From Ganaspis brasiliensis (taxonomy: Eukaryota; Arthropoda; Insecta; Hymenoptera; Figitidae), in contig JAZKLR010000160.1 in NCBI GenBank assembly GCA_037103525.1, positions 5,766,001 through 5,830,000 on the forward strand: a stretch of DNA of 64,000 nucleotides. Direction: 5' to 3'. Within the stretch, counting starts at the first letter, position 1. The number at the start of each line of letters is the position of its first letter. Under the pieces are notes generated by a model. The model was not told the origin of the DNA. It was given only the letters and a program-made list of their open reading frames with translations, and did no database searches. A program made the position numbers and the translations under genes. This document shows positions 50,032 to 60,338 of the stretch, one piece after another.

Positions 50032-50961
50032 ATGTCGCAAGGCAAATGCACCAAGTGTAACAGGACTATTACCGACCCTGTACAAATTGTTTTTTGTACA
50101 AAATGCAATAAACCTTATCATCCTGGATGCAGTGCTCTAGTTGGCAGTAACAGCGATGGTTCTTTTGCTAAATGTTGCAAGGTATTATCTCGCTCTTCCT
50201 CTACTTCATCTTTACCAGAGACTGAATCAGGCGCCATCCTCAAGGCCATTTCAAATCTCAAATCTCTAGTATCAAATCTCAGAACCTCGTTTGATACTAG
50301 GTTCGACAGGATTGACAATAAATTAGACGATATTTCTACAAGGGTATCTACTAATGAAACTAATATCATCAACCTGACAGATCGATTAACCGTTGTGGAG
50401 GGTAAGATTAACATTAATAACAACAATGTGGATGTCCGACAATGTTTGGTGGAGGTTGAGCTACGTGAGAGAAAAAAGAGAAACCTCGTTCTGTTCGGTT
50501 TCCCTGAGAATGATCAGAGTTCTGCTTTGTCTAAGGACACTGAAAAATCTAATAGCAACCTTATTAGATTAATAAAAGACCTTTTCAGTAAATTTGTCCC
50601 ACCTGATCATCTACAAAACATAAAAGCTTTTAGACTAGGTACATTTTTGCAGGTACCGAATCGAAAACCGAGGCCTGTCAAGATAATGTTTGCGACGGAG
50701 GACAAGGCACAAGCAGTCCTTCGAATATTTGTAGCTGCCAAAGGAGAAACGTCGCATATCAGCCTTCTCAAAAACATGTGGCTCAATCCAGATCGGACAA
50801 ACATACAGTTAGAGGAAGTTTCAATGAAGAAAAGGGAAATATCCGATCGTCACCTGAAGGGCGAAACAGGACTAAAATTAGTATTCAGGAACGGAAATCC
50901 TGTAATAATAAAGAAAAATCACCGCCCCAAGGATCCAAACAAATCAGCGACAATGGGTTAG
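50032..50961 (+). CDS. LINE-B ORF1 (PHD-like finger, coiled coil)
   Basis: 309 aa starting M-S-Q-G-K-C-T-K-C-N. The PHD-like pattern is C-x2-C...C-T-K-C-N-K-P-Y-H-P-G-C...C-C at about 6-60, followed by a coiled-coil stretch at about 75-130 (F-D-T-R-F-D-R-I-D-N-K-L-D-D-I) and an L1-ORF1-like segment with L-V-L-F-G-F-P-E and V-K-I-M-F-A-T-E. It is colinear with LINE-A ORF1. Expected role: nucleic-acid chaperone of the retrotransposition particle. It overlaps the ORF2 open frame by at least 184 nt. Confidence 0.85.
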   Translation: MSQGKCTKCNRTITDPVQIVFCTKCNKPYHPGCSALVGSNSDGSFAKCCKVLSRSSSTSSLPETESGAILKAISNLKSLVSNLRTSFDTRFDRIDNKLDDISTRVSTNETNIINLTDRLTVVEGKININNNNVDVRQCLVEVELRERKKRNLVLFGFPENDQSSALSKDTEKSNSNLIRLIKDLFSKFVPPDHLQNIKAFRLGTFLQVPNRKPRPVKIMFATEDKAQAVLRIFVAAKGETSHISLLKNMWLNPDRTNIQLEEVSMKKREISDRHLKGETGLKLVFRNGNPVIIKKNHRPKDPNKSATMG

Positions 50962-53900
50962 GCACCGTGAAATCAGTGTCCGTCACTATCCCTGACCCAT
51001 GTGACTTTCCCTCTCCGTCATCAGACTCTTCACGTGAGTGCTCTGGCCGTAGTAGTGCAGAATCCACTAATTCGTTTGAATGTGTGGTCGAAGAATGTAT
51101 ATTCCCCACCACCTCAATGAATCCATCTCTCTCTAAGAAGGTCTCTCTCTACTACCAAAACGTCAGAGGTCTCAGAACTAAACTGAGTCACTTACGACAA
51201 CACGTTTTGCTCCCTTTTTATGATGTATTGATTTTTACAGAGACATGGTTAAGTGAGAGATTTAATTCATCAGAATTGGGTCTACATAATTATGACATTT
51301 TTAGATGTGATAGGAGTGTTTTTTCCAGTAGTAACACTCGTGGTGGTGGTGTTTTCATTGCAACTGCTGCGTCGCTGAATTCAATCATTATACCCCCTAA
51401 AATTTTTTCAATTGAACACGTTTTTATTCAATTTTCTATTAAAAAGACAGTTTACATAATTGGAACTTTTTATATTCCCCCAAACATGAGAACTGAGGTT
51501 TATCATTCAATGTGCCAGATTCTGGAGGATATTCAGGGTCATCACCCTTCTGCAGTGATTTATATCCTCGGTGATTTCAATATGCCATTTGTGACGTGGA
51601 ACACGGTGTCTGCCAACGGTCCTTCCTGTGTCAACTGTGATAATTTGAGTTCACATTGTGCGATTGCAAATACTGTTTCTGACACTACTGATTATCTTAA
51701 TTTATTTCAAGTTAATCGTTTTTTTAATTCTTACGGTTCGTTATTGGATCTTGTGTTAACCAACTCCCTTAATTTCGACTTAAATTTGGCTGAGGAAATA
51801 ATAATGCCAGTGGATAATTATCACCCACCATTACTATTGAATATCCATATTAATAGTGAAATCTCTCCACTAAATAACAAGTTACAATGTGAGTTTAAAT
51901 ATGATTTTAAAAACGCTAATTTAGCGGCAATTTGGTCTTATTTGAGTGGAATTAATTGGGAGTTGGTGTTTGATTCAATTAGCGTTGATGAAGCAGTAAG
52001 TACTTTTTATGGATATATTCATACAACCTTTGATTTTTTTGTTCCTATAAGAACGATCAATAATTCTCAATTTCCTCCATGGTTCTGTGCAGAACTTAAG
52101 CGTTTAATTTATTTTAAAAAAGCTGCACATGTTGAATTCAAACGTTCTGGTTCTTTGTTGGATTATCACAGATTTTCTTATCTTCGTTCTCTTTGTAAGA
52201 AGATCTCAAAGTCTTGCTATAATAAACACATTAATAAAATGGAACAGACATTTAAGTCTAATCCAAAACAATTTTGGAATTATGTGAATAATCTGAGGAA
52301 GGATTCTAGAATTCCTAATAATATGTTTTTCGATAATATTAATGCGAGTAACAGTCAGGATATTGCCGAACTCTTTGCAGCGTTCTTCGAGTCTGTTTAC
52401 ACAACTTCAAAACCGATATTACGTTCCTCTAACACTGTGCCGATTAATATTAACTTTTTGAATAACATAACTATTCAAAAAAAGGATATTCTAAAAAAAT
52501 TAAAATCACTTGACATATCTAAAGGCGCAGGACACGATGACATTCCACCATCTCTTTTAAAATCCTGCAGTACGTCTTTCCTACAACCACTATTTTTGTT
52601 ATTCAATATGTCACTTTCTAATGGCATATTTCCTTTTGAATGGAAAAAGGGTATAATTATACCTATTTTCAAAAACGGTAGTAAGAACGACGTTCGCAAT
52701 TATAGGCCTATTACTATTTTGAGTGCTATTCCCAAAATATTTGAAAGTCTTATTTACGACATTTTTTATAACCATTCAATTAATATTATTATTCCTGAAC
52801 AGCACGGCTTTGTTAGAGGGAGGTCTGTAACTACAAATTTATGTGTTTTCACTAATCATTTACTTAATGCCTTCGAAAAAGGCCTGCAGGTGGATGCGGT
52901 CTACTTAGATTTTGCCAAGGCATTTGATAAGATTAATCATGAAATTCTTGTGACAAAGCTTAGAACATTGGGTTTCTCTGATCTCATTTTGAATTGGATA
53001 ATGAGTTATTTGTCTGACAGATCATTGTCAGTTCGTATAAAATCATCTTATTCCAGGGTTTTTTCAGCGACATCAGGTGTTCCTCAGGGATCAAATCTTG
53101 GCCCCCTTTTATTTTTATTTTACGTGAATGATATTTACACTGTTTTTTTAAATTGTAACTTTAGTTTATTTGCAGATGACCTAAAAATTTATAAAATTAT
53201 TACTAATCAAAGCGATTTCTGGGACATTCAATCAGACCTCAATGCTCTTATTGAATGGTCTATAAATAATGGTCTACTAGTAAATGTGAATAAGTGTCTT
53301 ATTGTTTCTTTTTCGAAGAATGAAGATAAACTAATTTATAATTATACAATTGATGGTAGTAACCTTGAAAGGAAAACAATGGTTCGTGATCTTGGAATAA
53401 TGCTTACTTCCGATTTATCTTTTAACGAACATATTTCCAATATAATTAGCAAGTCACTCTCGGTTTTGGGCTTTGTCACGAGGAACGCAGCACGTTTCAC
53501 TGATTTGGTAACCTTAAAATCACTGTATTTTTCGCTTGTCAGATCTGTATTGATTTGTAATTCGGTCATTTGGGTGCCTTATCAAGAATATAATTTTGTT
53601 CGTCTGGAGCGTGTACAAAACAAATATTTACGGTTCATAGCTGCTCAGCGAGGGATAAATTATAACTGGTTTGACCACGATTACACGCACTTAAGAAGAT
53701 TGTTCAAAATCCCAAAAATATCAATTATGTTATTGTACACAGATTTATTATTTCTTTACCGTGTACTGAATGGTCAGGTCAATTGTCCAGAAATATTGGA
53801 AAATATAAAATTTTCGATTCCGCAGGAAACCTTAATGTCACTCAGAGACCGCTCCACAATAAAAATAAAAAATTCGGCAGTGAAAACACACGAAAAACAT

Positions 53901-54068
53901 CCCCTTTTTTATGTAGAAAAAAATCTGTCACTCCAAGGCTCAAACGCCATTTATAACAGGCTTTGTAGCAAGGCGAACGAACATTATGAAAAACTAGATT
54001 TTTTTTATTTTTCGCTAAGTGCTTTCACTGCCTTATTAAGATCACAGATTTTAAATAAAGAGTTTTAA
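50778..54068 (+). CDS. LINE-B ORF2: APE endonuclease and reverse transcriptase, intact
   Basis: The open frame runs from inside ORF1 to 54068. The first in-frame ATG is 51117, 157 nt after the ORF1 stop, so either re-initiation there or frameshifting from ORF1 is possible. Endonuclease motifs: Y-Y-Q-N-V-R-G-L-R-T-K just after the ATG, T-E-T-W-L-S, G-G-G-V-F-I-A, G-D-F-N-M-P-F and D-N-Y-H-P. RT motifs: G-A-G-H-D-D-I-P, N-Y-R-P-I-T-I-L-S-A-I-P-K, F-A-K-A-F-D-K, G-V-P-Q-G-S-N-L-G-P, catalytic F-A-D-D-L-K near 53172. It nicks the target and reverse transcribes the element RNA. No stop or frameshift seen. Confidence 0.9.
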   Translation: MAQSRSDKHTVRGSFNEEKGNIRSSPEGRNRTKISIQERKSCNNKEKSPPQGSKQISDNGLGTVKSVSVTIPDPCDFPSPSSDSSRECSGRSSAESTNSFECVVEECIFPTTSMNPSLSKKVSLYYQNVRGLRTKLSHLRQHVLLPFYDVLIFTETWLSERFNSSELGLHNYDIFRCDRSVFSSSNTRGGGVFIATAASLNSIIIPPKIFSIEHVFIQFSIKKTVYIIGTFYIPPNMRTEVYHSMCQILEDIQGHHPSAVIYILGDFNMPFVTWNTVSANGPSCVNCDNLSSHCAIANTVSDTTDYLNLFQVNRFFNSYGSLLDLVLTNSLNFDLNLAEEIIMPVDNYHPPLLLNIHINSEISPLNNKLQCEFKYDFKNANLAAIWSYLSGINWELVFDSISVDEAVSTFYGYIHTTFDFFVPIRTINNSQFPPWFCAELKRLIYFKKAAHVEFKRSGSLLDYHRFSYLRSLCKKISKSCYNKHINKMEQTFKSNPKQFWNYVNNLRKDSRIPNNMFFDNINASNSQDIAELFAAFFESVYTTSKPILRSSNTVPININFLNNITIQKKDILKKLKSLDISKGAGHDDIPPSLLKSCSTSFLQPLFLLFNMSLSNGIFPFEWKKGIIIPIFKNGSKNDVRNYRPITILSAIPKIFESLIYDIFYNHSINIIIPEQHGFVRGRSVTTNLCVFTNHLLNAFEKGLQVDAVYLDFAKAFDKINHEILVTKLRTLGFSDLILNWIMSYLSDRSLSVRIKSSYSRVFSATSGVPQGSNLGPLLFLFYVNDIYTVFLNCNFSLFADDLKIYKIITNQSDFWDIQSDLNALIEWSINNGLLVNVNKCLIVSFSKNEDKLIYNYTIDGSNLERKTMVRDLGIMLTSDLSFNEHISNIISKSLSVLGFVTRNAARFTDLVTLKSLYFSLVRSVLICNSVIWVPYQEYNFVRLERVQNKYLRFIAAQRGINYNWFDHDYTHLRRLFKIPKISIMLLYTDLLFLYRVLNGQVNCPEILENIKFSIPQETLMSLRDRSTIKIKNSAVKTHEKHPLFYVEKNLSLQGSNAIYNRLCSKANEHYEKLDFFYFSLSAFTALLRSQILNKEF

Positions 54069-54333
54069 TAGTTTTACCTAGCCTTAGAATATAATACGAA
54101 ACTATTCTTTTATATTGGGTTGACCAATTTATTTCATTATCAACATTAGTGTTATTATTATCATTTTTTTTTTTTTTCTCTCTTCATCGCTTATATTAGT
54201 ACAACTGTACGAAAGGGCAAATTCTGATTTTTGTAAATGTAAGCCCGTATATATGTAAATAAATAAATAAATAAATGAATATTTTATATGCAACTCATGT
54301 AGGATAAATGTTTTATCCCAGAAACTTCCATTA

Positions 54334-56235
54334 TTGAATTTAACAACTAGTTCTACACTAGAAATTCAGAATAATGTTTTTAGAGAAGAAAATGAAACTA
54401 CTGATCAGAATCACTTAAATCAGTCCGATTCTTCTTCAGAAGATGATTTAGATTTTTGTGATTTTAAAGTAAATAAGAAGCTTGCTTTTTCGCATTTAAA
54501 TAAATGTTTACAAGTCTTAGGAGAATCTGCTATAGATTTTAATGATCTATCTTCTGTGACTAAAAAAAGAGAAAATTTTCAAAATATTGTTTTAATTTTA
54601 AAAAATAAATTGTTTAATTTGCCAGATTTGAAAGACGATGCCAGTGAATTTATAAGTCATCTAAAAGAAAAATTTTCTAATGCTGAAGATCGATCATTTA
54701 AACTGAAAGTTTTAACTACTCTTCCAAAATCATGGTCTCTTAGTAAAATAGAAACAGTTTTTGGTGCTCCAAATCGTATGGCTCGATCAGCGATAAAATT
54801 AATAGCAGAAGGGAAATTTTTCAGTTCTGGAAAGCGGAAATTAGGAAACAGTCTGCCTTTAGAAACCGTGACATGTGTAAAAAGCTGTTATACAAGCGAT
54901 AGTAACAGTCGGATGATGCCCGGAAAAAGAGATTTTGTCATAATTAAAACAGACGGTAAGAAGGAAAAAGTACAAAAACGTTTAGTTTTATGTAATTTGA
55001 AAGAATTGTACAAATTATTCAAAGACAAATATCCTAATATGAAAGTGGGTTTCTCAAAATTTGCAGAATTAAGACCGAAGGAGTGCCTACTAGCTGGTGC
55101 AAGTGGAACGCATACAATATGTGTATGTGTTTCTCACCAAAATGTAAAATTAATGTTCGCAGGAGTTGAGCTTAACAAATTAGTAGCAGAGAATCCCAAT
55201 TTTACAATTTTGACTTATAAAGATTGGATCTCTCAAATGATGTGTAATCCTGCACAACCAATTTGCTATCTTGGAGATTGTAAATATTGTCCAGGCGATG
55301 AAAACCTACGGAATCAATTTAAAGAATTGCTTTCAGAAAACTTAATCAAAAGTATTTCTTTTAAACAATAGGTAACAGTTGACAGGTCCAACTTAGAAAC
55401 ACTTATTGAACCAGCTGATGAATTCGTAAACCTGTTAGCTGATATGCTTCAAAAACTTAAAATACACGATTTTATTGCAAAAGAGCAACAAAACTTTTTA
55501 GAAGAAAAGAAGGCTGATCTACAAATTGGAGAATTTATTGTTTTGGGCGATTTTGCAGAGAACTATTCATTTGTTCTTCAAGATGCTGTGCAATCTTTTT
55601 ATTGGTCTAACAGTCAAGCAACTATTCACCCTTTTGTGGTCTATTACAAGCAGGATAATGGATTATTAGATCATATTAGTTTTGCAATAATAAGTGAAGT
55701 TTTAGATCACAACACAATTTCTGTCCACTTATTTCAGAAAAAATTATTGAATTTTATTAAAGAGAAAGTATCTCAGAATGTGAAGAAAATTTATTATTTT
55801 TCAGATGGAGCAGCTGCTCAATACAAAAATAAAAAAAATTTTATAAATTTGACTTATCATATTGAGGACTTTGCTTCTGAAGCAGAATGGCACTTTTTTG
55901 CTACATCACATGGTAAGGGACCATGTAATGGCATTGGTGGCACTATCAAAAGATTAGCGGCTCAAGCAAGTTTACAACGACCATTAAACAATCAAATTGT
56001 TACTCCTCTTGACTTATACGAGTGGGCAAAATCCAGTTTAGAGAAAATTAATGTAGAATTTTGTAATTACGCAGAATATGAAGCTGAAAAACAATTGTTA
56101 AGTGAAAGATTTAATCAAGCTATGACCATTAAAGGTACACAAAAATTTCATTCCTTCGTACCCCTTGAGAATAAAATTGAAACAAAAATTTTTTCAAATT
56201 CTGTGCACAGCACAATTTGTAAAATAAAAAAATAA
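54334..56235 (+). pseudogene. DDE-type transposase of the Sola-like element, one in-frame stop
   Basis: Two open stretches, 54334-55371 and 55444-56235, lie in the same frame, separated only by TAG 55369-55371; the 24 codons between are open and read naturally (V-D-R-S-N-L-E-T-L-I-E-P). Key parts: an acidic N-terminus, a C-rich patch (C-Y-L-G-D-C-K-Y-C-P-G), then the catalytic-like G-D-F-A-E-N-Y-S-F, Y-F-S-D-G-A-A-A-Q-Y-K-N-K and A-T-S-H-G-K-G-P-C-N-G-I-G-G. I recognise this as a transposase type common in insect and cnidarian genomes. The initial M at 54334 is a TTG; the true N-terminus may have been cut by LINE-B, whose 3' end is 57 bp upstream. Which acidic residues are catalytic is inference. 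Confidence 0.7.
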
Positions 56236-56796
56236 ACATGACGATTAACTGTATTTATATTATGTAATAATATACATACATTTCGGTTACTACGGAACTA
56301 CGCGTTGAGTAGCGGTGACACCGGTCTGCGCCGCGCTAGCATAACTTAATAATTTTTTTCTCAAAAACTATAATACATACCATCTTTTTCTTTGGCTTAA
56401 ATTTTTAAGCAAATTATAGGCTATGTTTATGAATTTTTTGAAAAAGATCAATGATATACTTTAGATTTTGTTTAAATAAATAATTTAATTTTTTTAATAA
56501 AAATTTAATTATAAACAATTTCTTAATTATTATAATTTTTCTTGAAAGAGTATTTAAATACGAGTAATTTAAAAAAAAATGATCTCAATTGCTTCAAAAT
56601 TACAGAAGTTATGATAAAACAAAAAAAATATTACTCAAAATTTTGAATTTGAATATTTTCGAAAATATTTTGAATTTTTTAAAAATAATTAAAATTTATT
56701 TTTTTTACTCCTAAAGGAACTCAAAATATCAATTTCGTAAATATTACTCAATATGACTGAAATTGGTGTGATCACTTGGTATGGACTCGACCTGTG

Positions 56797-57340
56797 GCAG
56801 AATATAGTTTGTCGTGCGCTGTTGTGATACGGCATTTTCGGGTACTAATTCACACGGCGCCGCCTTTGAAATTATACATATTATGATTCAGACTTTGACA
56901 ATTTTTTCCGTAAAAACCCGACACTTTTTCCGAAGATGAAAATCGTACTGCACATTTAATTTTAACTAGCACTTTTTCACTTATTTTGTTTTTGGCATTT
57001 GAGTTTTTAAATTGCGTCAGTCTCTCGAGGAAATAAAAAATCACTTGACACTTCACTCATTGATTCGGACTTTGACAATTTTTTCCGTCAAAACCCGACA
57101 CTTTTCCCGCAAATGGTCATCGTAGTGTAAATTTAAATTTAACTAGCACTTATTCACTTATTTTGTTTTTGGCATTTGAGTTTTTAAATCGCGTCAGTCT
57201 CTCGAGGAAAGTAAATTTTTTTTCAATTTCATCAAAGAAAATGTCAAACAATATAGCAGAATATAGTTTGTCGTGCTCTGTTCTGATACGGCATTTTCGA
57301 GTACTAATTCACACGGCGCCGCCTTTGAAATTATAGACAG
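56797..57340. repeat. Tandem repeat, rest of unit 1 and complete unit 2 (empty site)
   Basis: GCAGAATATAGTTTGTCGTG... to ...GCCGCCTTTGAAATTATA appears at 56797-56875 and again at 57256-57340. Between them are monomers at 56885 and 57064 matching those at 47311 and 47486. Unit 2 has CAAACAATATAGCAG at 57245-57259 where unit 1 carries the transposon. Confidence 0.8.
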
Positions 57341-57342
57341 GC

Positions 57343-57427
57343 GTACACTGATCGCCAGATATGCTTTAACATATTTCCATTGAACCTACGTGTTAAAATG
57401 TTAAAGCATATCTGGCGATAGCTGTAC
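57343..57427. repeat. 85-bp palindrome
   Basis: CGCCAGATATGCTTTAACAT at about 57352 is inverted in ATGTTAAAGCATATCTGGCG at about 57396-57415, with outer parts CGTACACTGAT / ATAGCTGTAC also pairing. It is too short to classify; a small MITE is likely. Confidence 0.6.
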
Positions 57428-57654
57428 ATTATATTCATTATATTAATCAACCTATTTATAAAATTCAGTGTTTAGATATTAATTGTAAAAATTTAATATA
57501 AAGAATTAATGTCAAGTTCCAAACATAATTTTGCTAACTTTTTACAAAAAATAAAAGTTGTTTGTTATTTCAAGTGAAATTAGCTCTATTGAAAAGACAC
57601 ATTTAAAATACTTTAAACCATTCAAATGCAACAAGTACATAATTTATACGAAAT

Positions 57655-57918
57655 TATTTATATACGATCGTTTTTTGCACTTCAGGAGATTGATTTTTAA
57701 TTAAAGTTTATAGTGATTAAGAAATTTAAAGGTTTTTGTAATTTATTCAAGGAAAAGAATTAAAATTTTAAATCATCTTGGTTAAGTCCAAGTTTTTTTT
57801 AAATTAAAAATTCTTTGATAATAAATTTTTTTCTTAAATTTAAAAGTGACAAATCGATTTGTAAGGTTCCTAATATGTTAAATCTGTGATTATCTCAACT
57901 TTTTTGGAAAATGGATTT
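57655..57918 (+). repeat. Third copy of the odorant-receptor 5' flank
   Basis: Matches 3590-3860 in the same orientation (TTTTAAATCATCTTGGTTAA; AATCGATTTGTAAGGTTCC), then diverges at GGATTTATCA. No receptor exon follows within the window; the downstream part is replaced by unrelated sequence and a foldback element. Confidence 0.7.
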
Positions 57919-58110
57919 ATCATATGTAATGAAAAAAGACACATGAAGTTCTTTGCGGAGTCCAAAATCTGTAGGAGGTATCAAATAAGTCACAAAATAC
58001 ACAGTAAAACACACGCGAGGAACTTTGCGGGTTTCTTACGTTATAAATGTGTCGAGCTCGGCATCTTTTCTCTTTGTTGCTCTCGAAGACTTTACAGCAG
58101 AACTGGCTAC
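57919..58110 (+). other. Short unassigned stretch before the foldback
   Basis: GC-richer than its surroundings (GAACTTTGCGGGTTTCTTAC; GTCGAGCTCGGCATC), with an open frame of 82 codons that runs into the foldback. No family is recognised. It could be the left target flank or a remnant of another element. Confidence 0.3.
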
Positions 58111-58429
58111 GGTTGCACTATGGGGAATTTTTAGAAAAAGTGTGCTAAAATCAAAGAACTTTTGATTGGAGTAATTTAATGAAATGAATCCTTATGGAGG
58201 ATGTTGTTTTATCCCTTCCCATTATATGAAAAATAATAAGAAATAATAATAATTGATTTTTAACCTAAAAAAAGTGAGGTCAAAGTTAACTATATTTCGA
58301 AAAGTTGGTATTTTTTCTGTATCCTACGCTTATGATTCATATGATTTAAGCAGGAACAACGTTTTCTTGTAATTTTTGGGCGCTTTTTCTGAATCTGTAA
58401 TTGGTTTTTTTAAATTCAAAATGGCTGAT

Positions 58430-59100
58430 CTAGTATGGCGGAAATTTTAAGCTTATTTTTAAAATTTCATCTGATTCGCTTTAAACTTGTTACTATGGGG
58501 TTTTGGGGTCGCTGATTTCAAATATGAAGTCCGTTTTTAAAATAAAAAATGGCGGATCCAAGATGGCGGACGAGTTTTTTAAAAATTCATCGGATTCACT
58601 TGAAACTCGTTACTCGGGAGTTTTTGGGTTCGCTGATTCCGAATATAAAGTAAGTTTAAATTAAAAGAAATGTCGAATCCAATATGCCGGACGAGTTTTG
58701 TAAAAATTCATCAGATTCACTTGAAACTCGTTACTCGGAAGTTTTTGGGATCGCTGATTCCGAATATGAAGTCTGTTATTAAAAATAAAAAATGGCGGAT
58801 CCAATATGGCGGACGAGTTTTGTTAAAATTCATTAAATTCACTTGAAACCCGCTACTCGGGGGTTTTTTGGGTCGTTGATTTCCAATCTAAAGTCAGTTA
58901 TTAAAAATACAAAATGGAGGATCCAAAATGTCGGACGAGTTTTATAAAAATTTGTTGTTTTAACTGAAAACTCGTTACTCAGGTGTTTTTCGGTTCACTG
59001 ATTCTGAATATAAAGTCAGTTATTAAAATTACAAAATGGCAGTTCGAATATGACGGACGAGTATTGTTAAAATTCATCGTATACACAGTTGAATTTAATT
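58430..59100. repeat. Tandem units of about 120-127 bp in the foldback left arm
   Basis: About five units built on AAATGGCGGATCCAA(G/T)ATGG, CGGACGAGTTTTGTAAAAAT, CACTTGAAACTCGTTACTCG and GGGTTCGCTGATTCCGAATA. The inverse array with fewer units lies at about 59640-60010 in the right arm, so unit number differs between arms. Confidence 0.8.
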
Positions 59101-59109
59101 TAATAGTTC

Positions 59110-59630
59110 TACAGAATATTTTTTGTTTTAACAAACAAATCTGCAGATAAGCATTTCATTGTGCAAAAGCGTACGTGAACATTGTTTACATAGAAATTAT
59201 TTACATTCAGTAAACAATTTTTGTTTTTTAATTTTTAATGTATAATATAGAGTAATTATTTATAACAATCTTTTCTAGACTTATATAAATAGAACTTTTT
59301 CTTTAACGTAACTTTAAAAATTAAAATATTTTTAAATAATCGAATCAGGTTTTTAAAATTTTTTTAATTGGTCACTATCGCTATAATTTGTTGCAACTTC
59401 GCTTTCCTCGCAGTCTAGTATCTGATTAATGATAATGTTTTGATTTACTTGTCTAAAAAAAATGTTAACTGTAAATTATAAAAAAAATTTTAATCATTTT
59501 TAAAAATTTACTTTATAATCTAATAAATTTAATAATCATAGCTAAATCGAACATGTAATTGAGTTTAATCCATAATATATGTTACAGTTTTAAAAATGTA
59601 AGTGAAAATGTAATAGAAAATGAAACTGTA
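59110..59630. other. Loop region of the 2.2-kb foldback
   Basis: AT-rich single-copy sequence between the two arms. No open frame of note. Confidence 0.5.
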
Positions 59631-60338
59631 CACTAACCCATCTAACATATTGGATCCGCCATTTTGTATTTTTAATAAATGACTTCAGATTCGGAATCAG
59701 CGATCCCAAAAACTCCCAAATGACAAGTTTCAAGTTAATCCGATAAATTTTTACAAAACTCGTCCGCCATATTGGAACCGCCATTTTTTTATAACTTACT
59801 TCATATTCGGAATAAGTGAACCCAAAAACCTCCGAGTAACGAGTTTCAAGTTAATCCGATGAATTTTTACAAAACTCGTCTGCCATCTTGGATCCGCCAT
59901 TCTCTATTTTTAATAACTGACTTAATATTCGAAATCAGCGACCCCAAACCCCAACGTAACAAGTTTAAAGCAAATCAGATGAATTTTTAAAAATTAGCTT
60001 AAAATTTCCGCCATACTGGATCAGCCATTTTGAATTTTGAAAAACCAATCACAGATTCAGAAAAAGCGCCCAAAATTTAACAAGAAAACGTTGTTCCTGC
60101 TTAAATCATATAAATCATAAGGGTAGGATATAGAAAAAATACAAACTTTTCGAAATATAGTCAACTTTGACCTCACTTTTTTAGGTTAAAAATAAATTAT
60201 TATTATTTCTTATTATTTTTCTCATAATGGGAAGGGATAAAACAACATCCTCCAAAAGAATTTATTTCAATAAATTATTCCAATCAAAAGTTCTTGGATT
60301 TTGGCACACTTTTTCTAAAAATTCCCCATAGTGGGTTG

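Larger units (their letters stand above)
49204..54277 (+). mobile_element. LINE-B, intact APE-type LINE
   Basis: A 5.07-kb element with a 5' UTR (49204-50031), ORF1, ORF2, a 3' UTR of about 200 bp and (TAAA)n at 54256-54277. A perfect 9-bp target duplication, AATATTTTA, flanks it (49195-49203; 54278-54286). Both frames are free of lesions, so it is a candidate active copy. It is younger than the Sola-like element it interrupts. Confidence 0.9.
47677..56792 (+). mobile_element. TIR DNA transposon with 0.5-kb TIRs (Sola-like, tentative)
   Basis: The left GGTCGAGTCCATACCAAGTG is inverted at 56773-56792. The TIRs extend about 530 bp (to about 48205 and from about 56268) and include a GC-rich block GCTAGCGCGGCGCGGACCGG. 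The target duplication TATG/TGTG (47673-47676; 56793-56796) is supported by the neighbouring repeat unit, which reads CAAACAATATAGCAG at the same place without the element. A transposase lies at 54334-56235. LINE-B (49204-54277) splits it. A 4-bp duplication is the Sola superfamily rule; family assignment otherwise rests on memory of this transposase type. Confidence 0.75.
58111..60338. mobile_element. 2.2-kb foldback with Transib-like ends and 5-bp duplication
   Basis: The element 58116-60333 begins CACTATGGGGAATTTTTAGA and ends with the inverse, CCCCATAGTG. It is flanked by perfect GGTTG at 58111-58115 and 60334-60338. The arms of about 1 kb each carry tandem units of about 120-127 bp. CACWATG-type termini plus a 5-bp target duplication are the Transib signature (the family linked to RAG recombination signals). 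No transposase frame, so it is non-autonomous. Confidence 0.72.
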
